NCBI GenBank assembly: GCA_009829735.1
Contig: CM020619.1
Location: 10,034,375-10,098,374 of the forward strand
DNA from: Pyropia yezoensis
Lineage: Eukaryota; Rhodophyta; Bangiophyceae; Bangiales; Bangiaceae
DNA: 64,000 nucleotides
Direction of reading: 5' to 3'
Of this stretch, positions 40,742 to 51,665 are shown in pieces. The position numbers and the translations under genes are program-made. Below the pieces are notes generated by a model, which saw only the letters and a program-made list of their open reading frames with translations, searched no databases and was not told the DNA's origin. Each line of letters starts with the position of its first letter. The stretch's first letter is position 1.

Positions 40742-42472
40742 GCCGCCACCCCATACACCGCTGTCGAGTGGCGGGCGCTGCGGCGGGGCCGGCCGGCGGC
40801 AGAGACCCCCCCCCCACCCACCCCCTCGGCGGCGGCGGCGGTGACAGACAGCATGTTGCGGTGGCGGTCGCCGACGGCGGCGGCGACGCGGTCGGCGGCG
40901 GCACGGCGGCCGCCGGAACGGAGGCCCACCCACACCTCCCGGCAGCGGCTGCGGACCTCCTCGTCCGCGTCGGCCACCCCCGCCGCGATGGCCGCCTCCA
41001 CCGCGGGGAGCGCCCGGTCAATGCCGGCGGTGGCGCCGCCGCCCCCGCACGCCACCGTCGATGCTGCCGTCGGCGTGGACGCTGCCAGCAGCAGAGCGCC
41101 CGCCGCGGCGGTGGGCGTGCTGGTGGCCGCCGCCCCGGCGGCGGCGGGCGTTGCCGCCCCGCCGCCGTCGTTGCTGCCAGCCCCACCGCTGCTGCCGCCG
41201 CCGCCACCGCCACCGCCGCCCCCCCCGCCCCCCCCCCCCGGCGTCGGCCCACCCCGCCGGTGGGGTGGCAACGAGCACGCCCAGCAGCGCCGCCGCCGCC
41301 CGGCGACTGAGCAGCGGCGACGACCGGCGGTCGGCGACGGCCGCCGCGACGGCGGTGACGGCACTCGGCGGCACCCCCCCCCCGCCCACCCGGCACAGCA
41401 CCGTTGCCGCCGCCGCGGCGGCCGACGCGATGACCGCCACCGTCGCGCCGGCGGCGCGGAGGAGCGGCGGCAGCAGCCGGTCGGCGGCGGCGTCGGCGTA
41501 GGCGGGCCCGAGGCAGCGGGAGAGGGTGGCGATCGTCACGGCCGTCTCCTTGATGGGCACCGACCGGAGGTCCGCCAGCTGCGTGGCGAGCGCCGTCGAC
41601 AGGGGGCGCGCGTGGCGGCACAGCGCCCGCCGGTGGGCGTCGTCGGCGCGCGTCTGGGGGTACCGGATCTGTGGGGGGGGGGGGGGGGGGGGGGGAGGGA
41701 GGGACAAGTCAAGGACGGCAGGAGCGGCAAGGCGGAGCGTGGGGTGGGGCGGTTAGTCGTATGGTCCGTGGCCGCCAAAAGATGCGATCCCCGCCTTCTC
41801 GCGTACCACCCCCCCCTTTGCCAGGTAGCAAAGCCGACCTGTCAACAGAACACACCCTCAATGCCACTGCACACACATGCCCCCACTTCCCCCACCCCAC
41901 CCCAACCCACCGCCCCCCCCACTCCCACAGCCTCCCCGTCATCACGTACCGACTTTTGCGACGCCACCAGCCGCACCCGCCGCAGGGCGGCAATGCGCCC
42001 CCGCCAGTCCCCCCGCGTCGACTCGAGCGCCCCCGCCGCCTCGGTGAGGAGCTCGTCAATCGCCCGGACGCTGAGGGGCAGCCGCAGCACGGGAGGCGGC
42101 AGCCCGATATCCTCCTCCTCCCCAAACAGCCGCACGTCCTCTTCCGCCTCGGCCGCCGCGACCGCGTCGGCGGCTGTGGCAGCGGCAGCGGCAGCGGCGG
42201 CGGCAGCGGCAGCGGCGGCCGCCCCTCCCCCGACAGATGCCGTCGAAGGCGCTGACGGCGCGGCGGTAGCGGCGGCGGCGGCAGCGGCGGCGGCGGCGGC
42301 AGCGGTGGCCGCGGACATGGTCGACGACCCCGCCGCCCCCGAGGAAGACGATGCCGACGCCGACGCGGCCGACAGCGTTGACGGCGGCGGCGCGCCGCCG
42401 CCGGGGAGGGGCGCTAGCGCCGCCCGCCGGCGGTGGGGGTGCGCCGGCGGCCGGGGCGGCAGCGGGTCGGCA

Positions 42473-42516
<44 letters not shown>

Positions 42517-42612
42517 CGCCGCCGGCTCGACGACGGCCGCGCACGAGGCGCGGGAGCCAATGGGCCGGCGGCTACGTCGGAGAGGTGGGCGGGAGGGGGA
42601 GTGGGCGTCCAT
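34161..42612 (-). CDS. CLASP-type microtubule-associated protein (TOG domains), giant form
   Basis: Exon 1 (42612-41950) joins in phase 0 to exon 2 starting at 41668. Residues from about 183 form a TOG domain that crosses the intron. It includes 'GDWRGRIAALRRVRLVA', 'KETAVTIATLSRCLGPAY' and, further on, 'AIAAGVADADEEVRSRCREVW', which match the CLIP-associating protein TOG (sheet-exposed Trp, 'SDADxExRxxxR' end). A second HEAT/TOG-like block lies at about 40010-39000 ('ADAAVALLSNLIVEPHAKVAVGAM', first part) and a C-terminal helical block at about 35850-35000. CLASPs bind microtubule plus ends and the cortex and promote rescue. The frame shifts by one at a C12 tract (41228-41239) and again at a G18 tract (38637-38654); homopolymer miscounting is the simplest explanation. 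A pentapeptide-repeat region (36480-37600) is unusual for the family. The 3' end is uncertain: composition stops looking coding near 34600 although the frame stays open to 34161. Confidence 0.75.
36480..37600 (-). repeat. Coding minisatellite, imperfect 15-nt unit encoding A-S-P-V-A-like pentapeptides
   Basis: About 1.1 kb of the CLASP frame consists of degenerate 15-nt units that translate as variants of 'ASPVA', 'ALPVP' and 'ATPPV'. It lies in the linker between HEAT blocks and keeps the frame throughout. Confidence 0.85.
41669..41949 (-). other. CLASP intron 1 with a pure poly-C acceptor tract
   Basis: Donor GTACGT after the codons 'LVASQKS'; the acceptor is a C23 tract followed by ACAG, then 'IRYPQTRADD'. 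It is 281 bp long and phase 0. The TOG domain reads continuously across the junction. Confidence 0.85.
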
Positions 42613-43613
42613 GACGCTCACTAGGAGGTGGAAGGGGGGGGGGGGGGGGGGGGGGGGACGGGGGGGACGGAGGGACAGAGAGAGAGAGAGAGCGCGCGGG
42701 GGGGAGGGGGTGGCGTGAGTGGGTAGAATGAGAAATGAGGGGTCGGAGGGGAGGGGGAAGGCAGAGGGGGAGGAGGGAAGGGGAGATGCAGGCAGCCGTT
42801 CCCACCACGCGCGGCGGTGGGGGAAGGAAAGGTGGTGGGGGGGTTGATGGGGATGGGGGGTGTGGGTGATGCGGGACGAGCCACCAGGCCGGGTAAAGTG
42901 GGCGGCACGCGCTCACCCGCGGGAGCGGTCGTCTGCCACGAGCGGTCGCTCGGTCGCGCCGTGCCGCTAGCGGCCGCGGTGGTGGGAATAGGGCTCGGAT
43001 GAGAGGGGGAGGGCGGGGGTTGGCTGGCCGCCGCCGCCGAGCGGTCGTCGGCCGCGCGGGGTGGTGGACGCCACGGGGGTGGCGGCGCCTCCCTCCCCCC
43101 GCGCGCCCCGGTGGCTCGTGCTGTGGCAGCAAAGCGCGTTTCAAAAAGGAGCTCGCATGGGTGGCGGGCGGGGGGGGCGTAGGCATGCGGCCAGAGTTTG
43201 AATTTTGAAGATCGTCTGGAGGGGGGTGGGGGCGCCTCGACCAGGCCACTCGTGCGGGCGCGGCACGACCTCTCCTTGAATCTCGTCAAAGTTGCAGTTT
43301 TTACGATGGCTGGGATTGTCCAAAAGAGATCTAGTTACATTCAAGAATTACTGGGTGGAGGAGCCTGGTGACGTGGGGGGGCAGGCACGTTGGCTCTGTC
43401 GGGGAGGCAATGGGCGTCGCTCCCGCCCGGCCCCCGCGCACGTCACCACCCCCTCGCGGGGGAGAGCGCGGTCGGCGGCGGGGGCAACGCGGGGGCAGGC
43501 GCGGCGGGGAGCAACCTCGGCGACGGCGGCGGCAACGGCGGCAGCGGTAGCGACCGTCACAGCGACCCCCGTGGCAGCCGCGGCGGTGGCGGGCTGTGTT
43601 GGCAGCGACGACC

Positions 43614-43657
<44 letters not shown>

Positions 43658-43797
43658 GCCGCCGCGCTGAGCGCAGCCGGGCGGCGTCGGCGGCGGCAGC
43701 CGACAGCCGGCAGCCGGCAACGGCAGCGTGCGGCTGGCCCGGCCGTGTGGCCACGTCTGGCGCCCACGGCCGCGGCGGCCGTGGGACCCCCCCCAAC
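42613..43797. other. Divergent intergenic region upstream of CLASP
   Basis: Contains a G24 run (42634-42657; C24 in the CLASP leader, 21 nt before the ATG), an AG-dinucleotide tract (about 42677-42692), and a more AT-rich patch near 43190-43350 that could hold promoters. A frame from 43292 is open but without a recognisable domain; it may be 5' exon or leader of the next gene. Confidence 0.45.
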
Positions 43798-45987
43798 CAT
43801 GGTGCGTAGCCGTCGCGGTCCCGGTCCCGGTCGCGCTGAGTGGGGTCAGGACGGGGCGAGGCGAGGTGACGGGGGGGTGGGCCTGGTCGGTTCATCACAC
43901 ACGTTGCTGCCCGGCGCCCGCTGGTGCTGTACTGGGTGCTGCCCGTCCCCGTACTTCTCGTTTGTTTGTCATCTCCTTCCCTGTGGCTTCTTTGTTCCGG
44001 GTCTTTTATTCGTCTTGGTTTTTTTTGCCTGTTGTATTGCGCCATGCTCGTCCGCCGGCGTGGCCTCCATCTCTCCGTGTCCGTGCCCCACGGGCACTGA
44101 CGGTCGTGGCTTTGGAGCCGTCGCTGGTGCCTGCTCCGCTCCCCCTTGTTCCTACCTTCTCCCCCCCCCCCGCCCCCCCTCTTCTCCCTCCCCCCCTTAG
44201 GTGATATCTGAGATTGCCGCCGCGACAATGATTGCCGTATGTGGGCTCCAACGTTCCTACCGTATCGTCCTCTACGCGGAGCGCGGCGTGCGGCGGCGCA
44301 TGTACGTTTTGTGGGTGCTCCTCCCTCCTCGCTCCCCTCCGTTTCCCCCTCCCCTTCTTCTTTGCGGGCACAGCCGTCTGCGCGGCGCCGGTGCGTCATG
44401 GCCTACACTCGGGGTTGGCTCGTCTCTTTTCTTTGTTGTTGTTTTTGCGGGGGGGAGGTCTGCCATGGGGCGGGCCCCTGTTCTAATGAGCGGAGAGGGG
44501 GGCAGGGCGGCAGGGGCCAGGCCCGCCGCGGGCCTCGCCACCGCCTGTGCCCGTGCAGGGCGCTGGGTGGGGGATGCCTGTTGTCTCGGCCGCCAGTGCT
44601 GCGGACTGACGCCGAGCTGCCTCCGTCGTTGTGTCCCCGCGCCCCCCACGTTGGGTGTCTTGTCGTCGTTGCGGCTTGCGCCCGTTGCCCGCGCGCTGGC
44701 AAGTGACGCGCAGCGGCCGTGAGTCCCCCATCATTGCGGGCTACAACAGCTTCCCCCGCTTCTTCATCCGCCGCGTCTTCCAGGCAGGGCTCGCCATTGC
44801 GCTGCGGATGGAGGGGCGCGCCAAGACAGGTATGTTGGGGGGAGGAGCTACAACACGCCTCGACGCTGTCGGTTGGCTTGCTCTGTCTGTATGCGCGTCT
44901 TTTAGTGTGTTTTTTGGACTAGCCGTTGGGACCAGCCGTGGCGGCGCTCGGCGTTTGGTGTGCCCCCCCCTGCTCTCGACGGTGTGTGTTGACAGGTGCG
45001 CCTCGTAAGTGGCAACGGCGCTGGGTGCCACGACCATGCTCTGGACGGTTTCTAACCCACGTCCCGCGTTCTGTCCCTTCGCGTTCTGTTTGTTCGCACC
45101 GCTTTTTTTTGCCCTTTCTTGTATCCTGTTGTGCGTGGTGCCCCAACGCACTGTCTTTGGTTGGTCGCCGGCCTGCTCCTCTGCTGTACCGCACGGACGA
45201 TTGCCCCCCCCCTCCCCCGTCCCTTTCGTCGGTAGCGGCGAGACGCGCGGCCACTGCCAGGAACAGCCTGGTCGACGGGCGGACGGCGATGAAGGAGGCA
45301 GTGCGTGACCGGCGGCGGGACCTCCGTGGCCGCGTCCTCCTTCGCGCCGCCGCGGTGGCGGTGCGTCTCTCCCGGCGGCGCGCCAAGGTCGCCGCCCACC
45401 TGTCCTCCCGCACCGCCGCCATCCGCTCACGTGTGGCAGACCTGCGCGCGACCGCCGCCGCGCGGCGGCGGGGGCGCCAACGCGCCGCCGCAGCGTCGGC
45501 GGCAGCGTCGCTGCCGCGGCCGGGGCCACCACCCCCGACATCGTCGGCGGAGGGAGCCGTGCCGTCACCGCCACGGGCTGGCGGCTCGACCGGGCCGCCG
45601 CAGCAGGTTTCATCGTCGTCGCCGCCGCCACAGGCGGGGCAGGCGGCGGCAGCGGCAGCGGCTGCGACGGCGGCGGCTGCGGCGGCGGCCCGGCCGCGGG
45701 CATCACAGCGGGCGGGCGGGCGTCGAGGCGTCCACTCCCTCGCGGGGGACCAGGTGGCGGTGGCGACGGCGGCGGCGGTAACAGTGTCGGCCGCCGTCCC
45801 CGTCACCCGTGCCGCGCTGCCGCTGCCCGCGAGTGGCGGGTGGGGGAGGGTGGGCCGCCCGCTGGTGGGGCAGCCGCCGTCGTTAGTGGGGCTGAGCGCC
45901 CTTCTCCACCCTGCTCCATGTGGCGTGCTGTCCCGGTCAGGGCCAGGCCCCAGTCGCCTAGCACAGCAACCGGGGGTAGACACCTGA
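43798..45987 (+). CDS. Unresolved multi-intron gene
   Basis: This region alternates GC-rich, protein-like segments with T-rich stretches (for example 43940-44040, 44410-44450, 44880-44920 and 45060-45130) flanked by splice-like sequences. Examples are CCTTAG at 44200, GTATGT at 44237, GTATGT at 44830, GTAAGT at 45007 and CGGTAG at 45235. A convincing internal exon encodes 'SPIIAGYNSFPRFFIRRVFQ' and 'AGLAIALRMEGRAKTG' (about 44724-44829). The last exon, starting between 45236 and 45261 and ending in TGA at 45987, encodes a basic helical start ('KEAVRDRRRDLRGRVLLRAA') and then Ala/Ser/Pro-rich sequence. The exon chain, start and function are not resolved. It has more introns than any other gene here. 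Confidence 0.35.
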
Positions 45988-46492
45988 TGGCTGGGGGTTT
46001 GGCGGGGTTCGCTTCGCGGGAGTGGGGACCGTGGGTGTCAAGGGGTGTTGGCCTGAACGGCAGCCTTGTGGCCCATCAAAGTCTTGGACGAAAGCAGTTA
46101 ACCCCGGACGGCGGGACGACTCTCATGACCTTGTGTGTCATGCTCGCCAGGGAAAATCCCTCATCTCCGAGAGGCCCTTGCCTAAAGCTTTGGGGGGTCT
46201 CGGAGAGTTGGGGCGGGATGGAAGATGTGGGAGGCGGAGCATACGCCCGGTAAGTGCTGTTGAGGCTGCGTTGGGACTATCGGTACCCGGTGTACCAACA
46301 CAACCCCTGGTGGGGAAGCAGCGAACAAGGCTGGTATGTGAGCGAGCGCAGAAAAAAAAAAAGACGCTGCCCGAAGGAAAAAATATTGGTCACCGTAGCC
46401 AGACGAGCCGACGCGACGCGGGCAAGAGCCCATGCCCGACGCTGCCACCCATGGCCCACCCGCCCGCTCCCAGCGTGCTGCGTGCTCCCCCC
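45988..46492. other. Convergent intergenic spacer
   Basis: Between the 3' ends of the multi-intron gene (+) and the YqgE-like gene (-). It includes a short A10 run near 46353; nothing gene-like is seen. Confidence 0.5.
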
Positions 46493-47632
46493 TCATGGCG
46501 ACGACGCCGACGACGCGATGAGGGTTTCCCACAACCCTCGGCGGGGGTGCTTTCCGCCCCCCCCTCCTGGGCGGCGGACGCGCTCCCCGACCGGCGGCGG
46601 GAGCAGTACGTCGGGCGCGGCGGCGACGGTGCGCCACGCGCCGTCGGTAAGCTCCGTGGCCATGGCGGCGGTGGACCAGCGCATGTAGCCACGGAGAAAG
46701 CGGAACTCGGCGGCTTCTGCTTTGGCCGCGGCCACCGCCGCGCGGGAGGCGTTGAAGCCACCAAGAAAGACGCCGGGGCACACCTCCACCGCGCCGGCGC
46801 CCAGCAGCGATGACCGCCGGTGGAGGATGGAAATGGTGCCCAGTGACACGTCGCCGCCCAGGTAAAGGCGGTTGTGCTGAAACTCGGCGCCCACCATGCC
46901 CTGCGAGAGACCAAAGGCAAAGAGAAGAACGGGGATGGGGAGCAAGCGCAACGGGTTCAGCAGCGAGTGGGGAGGTTACCAACACGGTCAGCCGGCGGTT
47001 CGACACTTCGACGTCACTGCTCTCCCGCCGCCCCAGTCCCTATCCCCCAATTCCGCTCACTTGGGTGTGAGCTCTCGACCTTAGCAGCCCCCCCCTTCCG
47101 ACTCGTACACCCCTCTTCCATCTCGCCACCCCACTGCACCCTCTCCGCTCCTCTTCCATCCCCCACAACAACGCACCTTGACCGCCTCACACCGCCCAAG
47201 TTCATGGTTAACAATCAGCCCCCGCACGCCGTCGGGTCCCACCTCGGTGACCAGCACGACCGCCCGCGCCAGGTGACGGCGGCCCAGCGCCCATGGATAG
47301 GCGGGGGAGGCAACGAGGCAGCCACCTGCCTCCACCGTTGGCACCGAGTGGGCCCAGGCGGCCGTGCCGCCCGCGTGGGCACCGCCGCCGCCGCCGCCGC
47401 TCGAGACGCTGGCTGGGGTGCCTGCCGCGGCCGCCTCGGCTGCAATGAGCGCCGCACGAAAGCGGCGCCACTCGTGGAGGGGCTCGGCGGCCGACGCGGA
47501 AGGGGGGGGAGGTCGGGGGGAATGGCGCCGCCGGGGGGGGTCGCCTCCCGGCGGCGCCACGCGGCGGGGAGTGGTGGCCGCCAGCCGGCGGGGCGGGTTC
47601 CCGGGCAGGGAGGGAGTGGGCAGGAAGGCCAT
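46493..47632 (-). CDS. YqgE/AlgH (DUF179, UPF0301) family protein
   Basis: Exon 1 (47632-47177) and exon 2 (46900-46493) join in phase 0 to encode about 287 residues. Exon 1 ends with 'RAVVLVTEVGPDGVRGLIVN', preceded by 'LVASPAYP', the start of the DUF179 fold. Exon 2 continues with 'NRLYLGGDVSLGTISILH', 'VCPGVFLGGFNASRAAV' and 'FRFLRGYMRWSTAAMATEL', all typical of the family. The first 80 residues are Arg/Pro/Ala-rich and could be a plastid transit peptide; bacterial members begin near the 'ASPA' motif. The family is common in bacteria and is known in plants and algae as probably plastid-derived proteins; its biochemical role is not settled. Intron: donor GTGCGT at 47176, acceptor CTCGCAG ending at 46901, 276 bp. 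The first ATG of the open frame is used. Confidence 0.87.
46901..47176 (-). other. Intron of the YqgE-like gene
   Basis: GTGCGT donor and TCTCGCAG acceptor; its removal joins the two halves of one DUF179 domain in phase. Confidence 0.85.
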
Positions 47633-48294
47633 GACGGGTGGCAACCCCACCTGCTCGAGCCGTACACGAAGGGGAAGCGGAGGGGGAAGAAGGGAGGCGA
47701 GGGGCGGTTGGGGGTCGGCGTGGCGAGTGGAGGTGGAGGGAGGGCGTGCCGCACCGTCTCGGCGTCACAGAAGACGATAAGCAGGACGAGGACGATTGCC
47801 AGCTACTGAGCCTCTGCTCAATAGTGCACGTGTGAGGGACCGCTTCATACGCAGGTCCAGTCCAACCTGTCTACCTGGGCCGCGCCCTGCGTGGGCAACC
47901 CCAGCAGGAGGCCGAGCCAAGAAGACGGGCGTGGGTGTGGGGGCGGCTGACGGGCCAGGGCAGCCGCGCGACCGCTGCCGCGCTGCTGCAGCAGGGTGCT
48001 GCGGAGGGGGGGGGCGGGGCGCAGCAGGCAGGGAGGGAGCAGTTGCCCCAGACAGGTGGCGCCCAGCTTCCACCCGCACCGCTGCGGACCGGTGGCAACA
48101 CATGAATCTGTGTCTGGTGTGGGCCAATGGGGAGGCGTTGAAAAAATCTGCAAACGGGTGGGCGCAGCTCAAGATCTTGTTGGGGCCGCGACCGCCATCG
48201 CATCTGCGTTTCTTTGAAAACCGCAGACATGGAAGGACGAAAAGGCAAAAAGTATCGGCAAGACGTCGTCGAGCAGCCGCTGTAGGAAACGGAG
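47633..48294. other. Intergenic, no supported gene
   Basis: Upstream of the YqgE-like gene. Short frames on both strands have no domain signals. The right edge carries the target site of the MITE. Confidence 0.5.
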
Positions 48295-48302
48295 CCGTCG
48301 AC

Positions 48303-48898
48303 CAGGGTTGCGCAACACGCGCGAGGCGTGAGACGTGACAACGTAAAACACGTGTTAGAACTCGCATAACACGTAAAACACGCAAAACACGCCTCTTCTA
48401 AATATTATGTAGCCCCCCATACTCGTAAGGTAGCACCTGCTACATACGATTCTTTCTAGTAAATTAAGCCTTGTTCACCTCCTGGGCGCGCCACCTCGAA
48501 GCATTCGGGGGCGGTCCCCTTCTATCTGCCTGCTCGATCCCCCGGCGACGCGTGCTGGTCGGTCTCGTCGGCACCTTCTCACCGCTACCATCGGGGTGGC
48601 GCGCATCGGCAGAGGCAAGGCTCAGTGTGGACCGCCTCGGCATGTGTGGCAGGGCGGGCGTGTGGTCAGTCGTGGGTACAATCAATATAAGGAGCTCACC
48701 ATCCGCGCCTCGCGAAATGACGAGTCACTTCTGTGCGCCCGGTGTGCCCGGAAAATAGCGGGTGCCATTAGTATTCGGATAAAACGCGGAAAAGACGCCC
48801 CTCAAGGCTGGGCGTGAGGCGTGACACGCCCTAAAACACGTGTAAAACACGCCTGAGGCGGGACATTCATCACGCCCAGGGCGTGTTGTGCAACCCTA
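48303..48898. mobile_element. Non-autonomous hAT-like DNA transposon (MITE)
   Basis: The 596-bp element begins CAGGGTTGCGCAACACGC. Its other end, read on the opposite strand, begins TAGGGTTGCACAACACGC, so the inverted termini match at 16 of 18 positions. It is flanked by an exact 8-bp duplication CCGTCGAC (48295-48302 and 48899-48906). Eight-bp duplications and a CA(G)GGTTG-like terminus are typical of the hAT superfamily. Subterminal regions carry repeated ACACG/CGTGTTTT and GGCGTGA motifs on both sides. No transposase frame is present inside. Confidence 0.8.
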
Positions 48899-48906
48899 CC
48901 GTCGAC

Positions 48907-49657
48907 CAGAGTTGAGATGTGATAAATATCGTATTATGAGAACAGCATAAGGTTTAGGGCAACAGCGGTGTTAGTTATCGCCGTATGATCCACGTGTCAC
49001 ACCACGTGGCGAGCCCGAACGCCAGGGCATTGGCGCCTGTGAACACAGGTCGCCAGATTCACTGCTCATCACATCACCGCAAGCAATTTCTGGGAAACCC
49101 TTCGCTAGAATTTGGGATTATGTGTCCGAGAAAACGTATTCAGGTAACCGCGATGCACATCGCGGCTGGCCGAGTCTTTTTGATGTCACGGTGAAGAGTG
49201 GAAAGTCAAGAGTCATTACATTTCAATATCAACGTCAGCCTTTTGCTAGTAGGAGTTCATGTCATACTATAGGGAATCCGACCATTCATTCGTAGAGGTT
49301 TGCAATGCACGTTTCGTGGCGCATTTGCGCCAGGACTGCGGAACAGATGAGCGCGAGCTCACCGGACGTGACTGTGGCACACCTTCATACTCTTTTCGGC
49401 GGCCACGTCTTGATGTGGCCTGCTCATCCCTGGTAGAGTATTGCACTTGACAACTTGAACGCGTATGTCTCAGCCACAAAAGAGGACATCAGGAGTCGAC
49501 ATGTGCTGACCTGCTTAGCGGACGCCCGTTTGTTCAAAAACATTGCTCCACTGATGTATCTACACGGTGTTCACGTCTGCAGTGCGTAGCACCTTCTATG
49601 ACAGCAGCTCCTACTCTACAACCTCTCGCCGCGGTTCAGGGCGTGCTCCCTGTACAC
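48907..49657. other. AT-richer intergenic stretch
   Basis: Base composition is close to balanced, unlike most of the window. No frame longer than about 70 codons with a domain signal is seen on either strand. Confidence 0.5.
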
Positions 49658-50600
49658 TGCGCCGCGTCAGCCGCGTCGGCCGCGGTGGCGGCGGCGCCAG
49701 TGAGGTGGGCACACCTGCTCGCCCGTCCGAGTCCTGCAGCCGTACTCCTCCCATCGCCCCCCCCCAACGGAGCCTTGGTCACACACTTCGCCACCAAGCT
49801 CCTCGCGTCAGCCCACATCGCCCATCGTCGTCCGCCAAAGCGTTCCGCCCCCCACACCCGAAGACGCTCGGCCCCCCACCCCACACTCGGTGCGCCGCAC
49901 CTTCCACGGTGGCGTCGGCGTCACGGCGGTCGAGCCTGCTGCTCCCTCAGCGCTGCTACAAAGCCACTGCTGCTGATTTCACGCCCATGCACTAGTTCCG
50001 TCACTGCTCCCCGAATCGTTCAGCCCGCCTCCCCCCAAAGCGCTCAGCCCCGTCCCCCCCAAGACGCTGGGCCTCGTACCCCGACTGGATGAACTGCGTC
50101 TGGCGCGGCGGCGTCGGCGCCACGGCCGTGAAAGCAGCTGCTCTCCTCAGCACGTCAACCGATGGCACCACCGCGGCATTCATGCCCCAGCACTTCTCCC
50201 GTCGCCTCCCCCCAACAGACCCTACGTCGCTCACCTCGCCATCTTACCGGTCTTGCAAGCCCACTCCTCCCGTGCACGCTCCCCGTATTGCACAGCCCCC
50301 CACCCCAGTCGGTGCATCGTATCTGCCGCAGCGGCGACGGCGCCACGACAGTAGGAGCTGCTGCCCCTCTCAGCCCTGATGCAGAAGCCGCGGGCGCTGA
50401 TGCCAGTCCACAGCACCACACCGCGTTGTCACGCCGCACGCTTCAGCGCCACAACGAACAATCTAACCCCCCCGTCACCGACTCTCGCTCGGCAATCCAA
50501 TCAATCGCGGCACTCCCCACTCGTTGCACCTCGAAGGCTGCTTTGGCGGCGGCACTGCGGCAGTGAAAGCTCCTGCTGCCCCTCTCAGGTTCTCTGCCTC
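49658..50600. repeat. Degenerate tandem array, about 204-233-bp period, five copies
   Basis: A core resembling GGCGGCGTCGGCGCCACGGC followed by a GTGAAAGC-GCTGCT-like part recurs with a TGC-starting lead at 49658, 49891, 50095, 50313 and 50525. Copies are diverged; between cores, C-rich segments (CCTCCCCCCAA-like) also recur. Confidence 0.6.
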
Positions 50601-50925
50601 TGTCGCTACAGCTGCCGCTACGCCTTGACGCCCATCTCATCGTTGGGCCACCTCTCTGCTTGAGCTGCCAGCGAAGCCATCGCCCCCCTCCTCGTTACCG
50701 GAGCCTTCGCGCAGCACCAGCCGCCGTGTCAGCGCCGACGAAATGATGTGCTCGCGAAGGTGTACAAAACAGCCGTGGCCCCCCACGACAGAACAGATGG
50801 GAACGGCGCAAGGCAAACAGGAAAGAGGGAGGAGAAAATCGACGGGAGTGAGTCGAAGGAGAGGGGGAGGCGTGCGGTTCGAGGAGTGGGCAGAGGTATG
50901 AGGGGAGCAGACGGATGCGGGGGGT

Positions 50926-51061
50926 GCAGGTGAGGAAGAGGTGGGCCACGAGGAGCGAGGGAGCAGAGGGGTGCGGGGGGATGCAGGTGAGGAAGAGGTA
51001 GGCCAGGAGGAGCGAGGGAGCAGAGGGGTGTGGGGGGGATGCAGGTGAGGAAGAGGTGGGA
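50926..51061. repeat. 57-bp tandem repeat, about 2.4 copies
   Basis: The unit begins GCAGGTGAGGAAGAGGT and starts at 50926, 50983 and 51041, with few mismatches. Confidence 0.9.
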
Positions 51062-51194
51062 CAACGTAAGCGAGAGAGAGGGCGGCGCACGAGCGCGTAG
51101 CGGCCGGTTGCGCGACTGGGTGAAGACCGTGGAAAAACGCAGGGGCGCGCCTCGCGCCGAACTGCTGGAACAGGTGCCATGATACACAGGGCGC

Positions 51195-51665
51195 CCATCC
51201 CCTGAGGTGAGAGAGAGGGCCCTCTCCTCGAGGTGAGGTAGCCGAAGGTGAGGGAGGCCGCCCTCTCCTCGAAGCGAGGGGGGAAGGGAGCCCTCTCCCC
51301 GAGGCGAGGGAGAGGGCCCTCTCTCCGAAATGAGGAACAGGGCCCTCTCACCGAGGTGAGGGAGAGGGCCCTCTCCCCGAGGTGAGTGATGGGGACCTCT
51401 CCCCGAGGTGAGGGGGAGGGCCCTCTCCTGGAAATGAGGGAGCCCATCTTTTGAGGGCGAGGCCCCTCTTCCCGAGGCGAGAGGGAAGGCCCGCTGCCCG
51501 AGGTGAGGCTGCGCAAGGTGAGGGACCACCCTCTCCCAGAAGTGAGGGGAAGGGGCCTCTCCCCACGGTGAGAGGGGAGCCCTCCACCCGTGGTGAGGGG
51601 GAGGGCCTTCCCTGAGATGAGGGGGAGGGCCCGCTCCTTGAGTCGAGGAGAGGAGCCTCTTCCCG
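51195..51665. repeat. Palindrome-containing minisatellite, roughly 33-bp unit
   Basis: About fourteen imperfect copies of GAGGTGAGGGAGAGGGCCCTCTCCCC-like sequence (unit core GAGAGGGCCCTCTC is a perfect palindrome). Copies are best preserved at 51290-51430 and more diverged toward 51660. Confidence 0.85.

Noticed and set aside
35938..41310. 1790-codon open frame on the plus strand opposite CLASP
   Set aside because: It is the antisense shadow of the CLASP frame; its translation has no domains and mirrors the Ala/Gly/Arg repeats, while the minus strand shows TOG motifs and a phase-0 intron.
51195..51665. CRISPR-like array
   Set aside because: Units are contiguous and diverged without unique spacers, and the surrounding DNA is eukaryotic.
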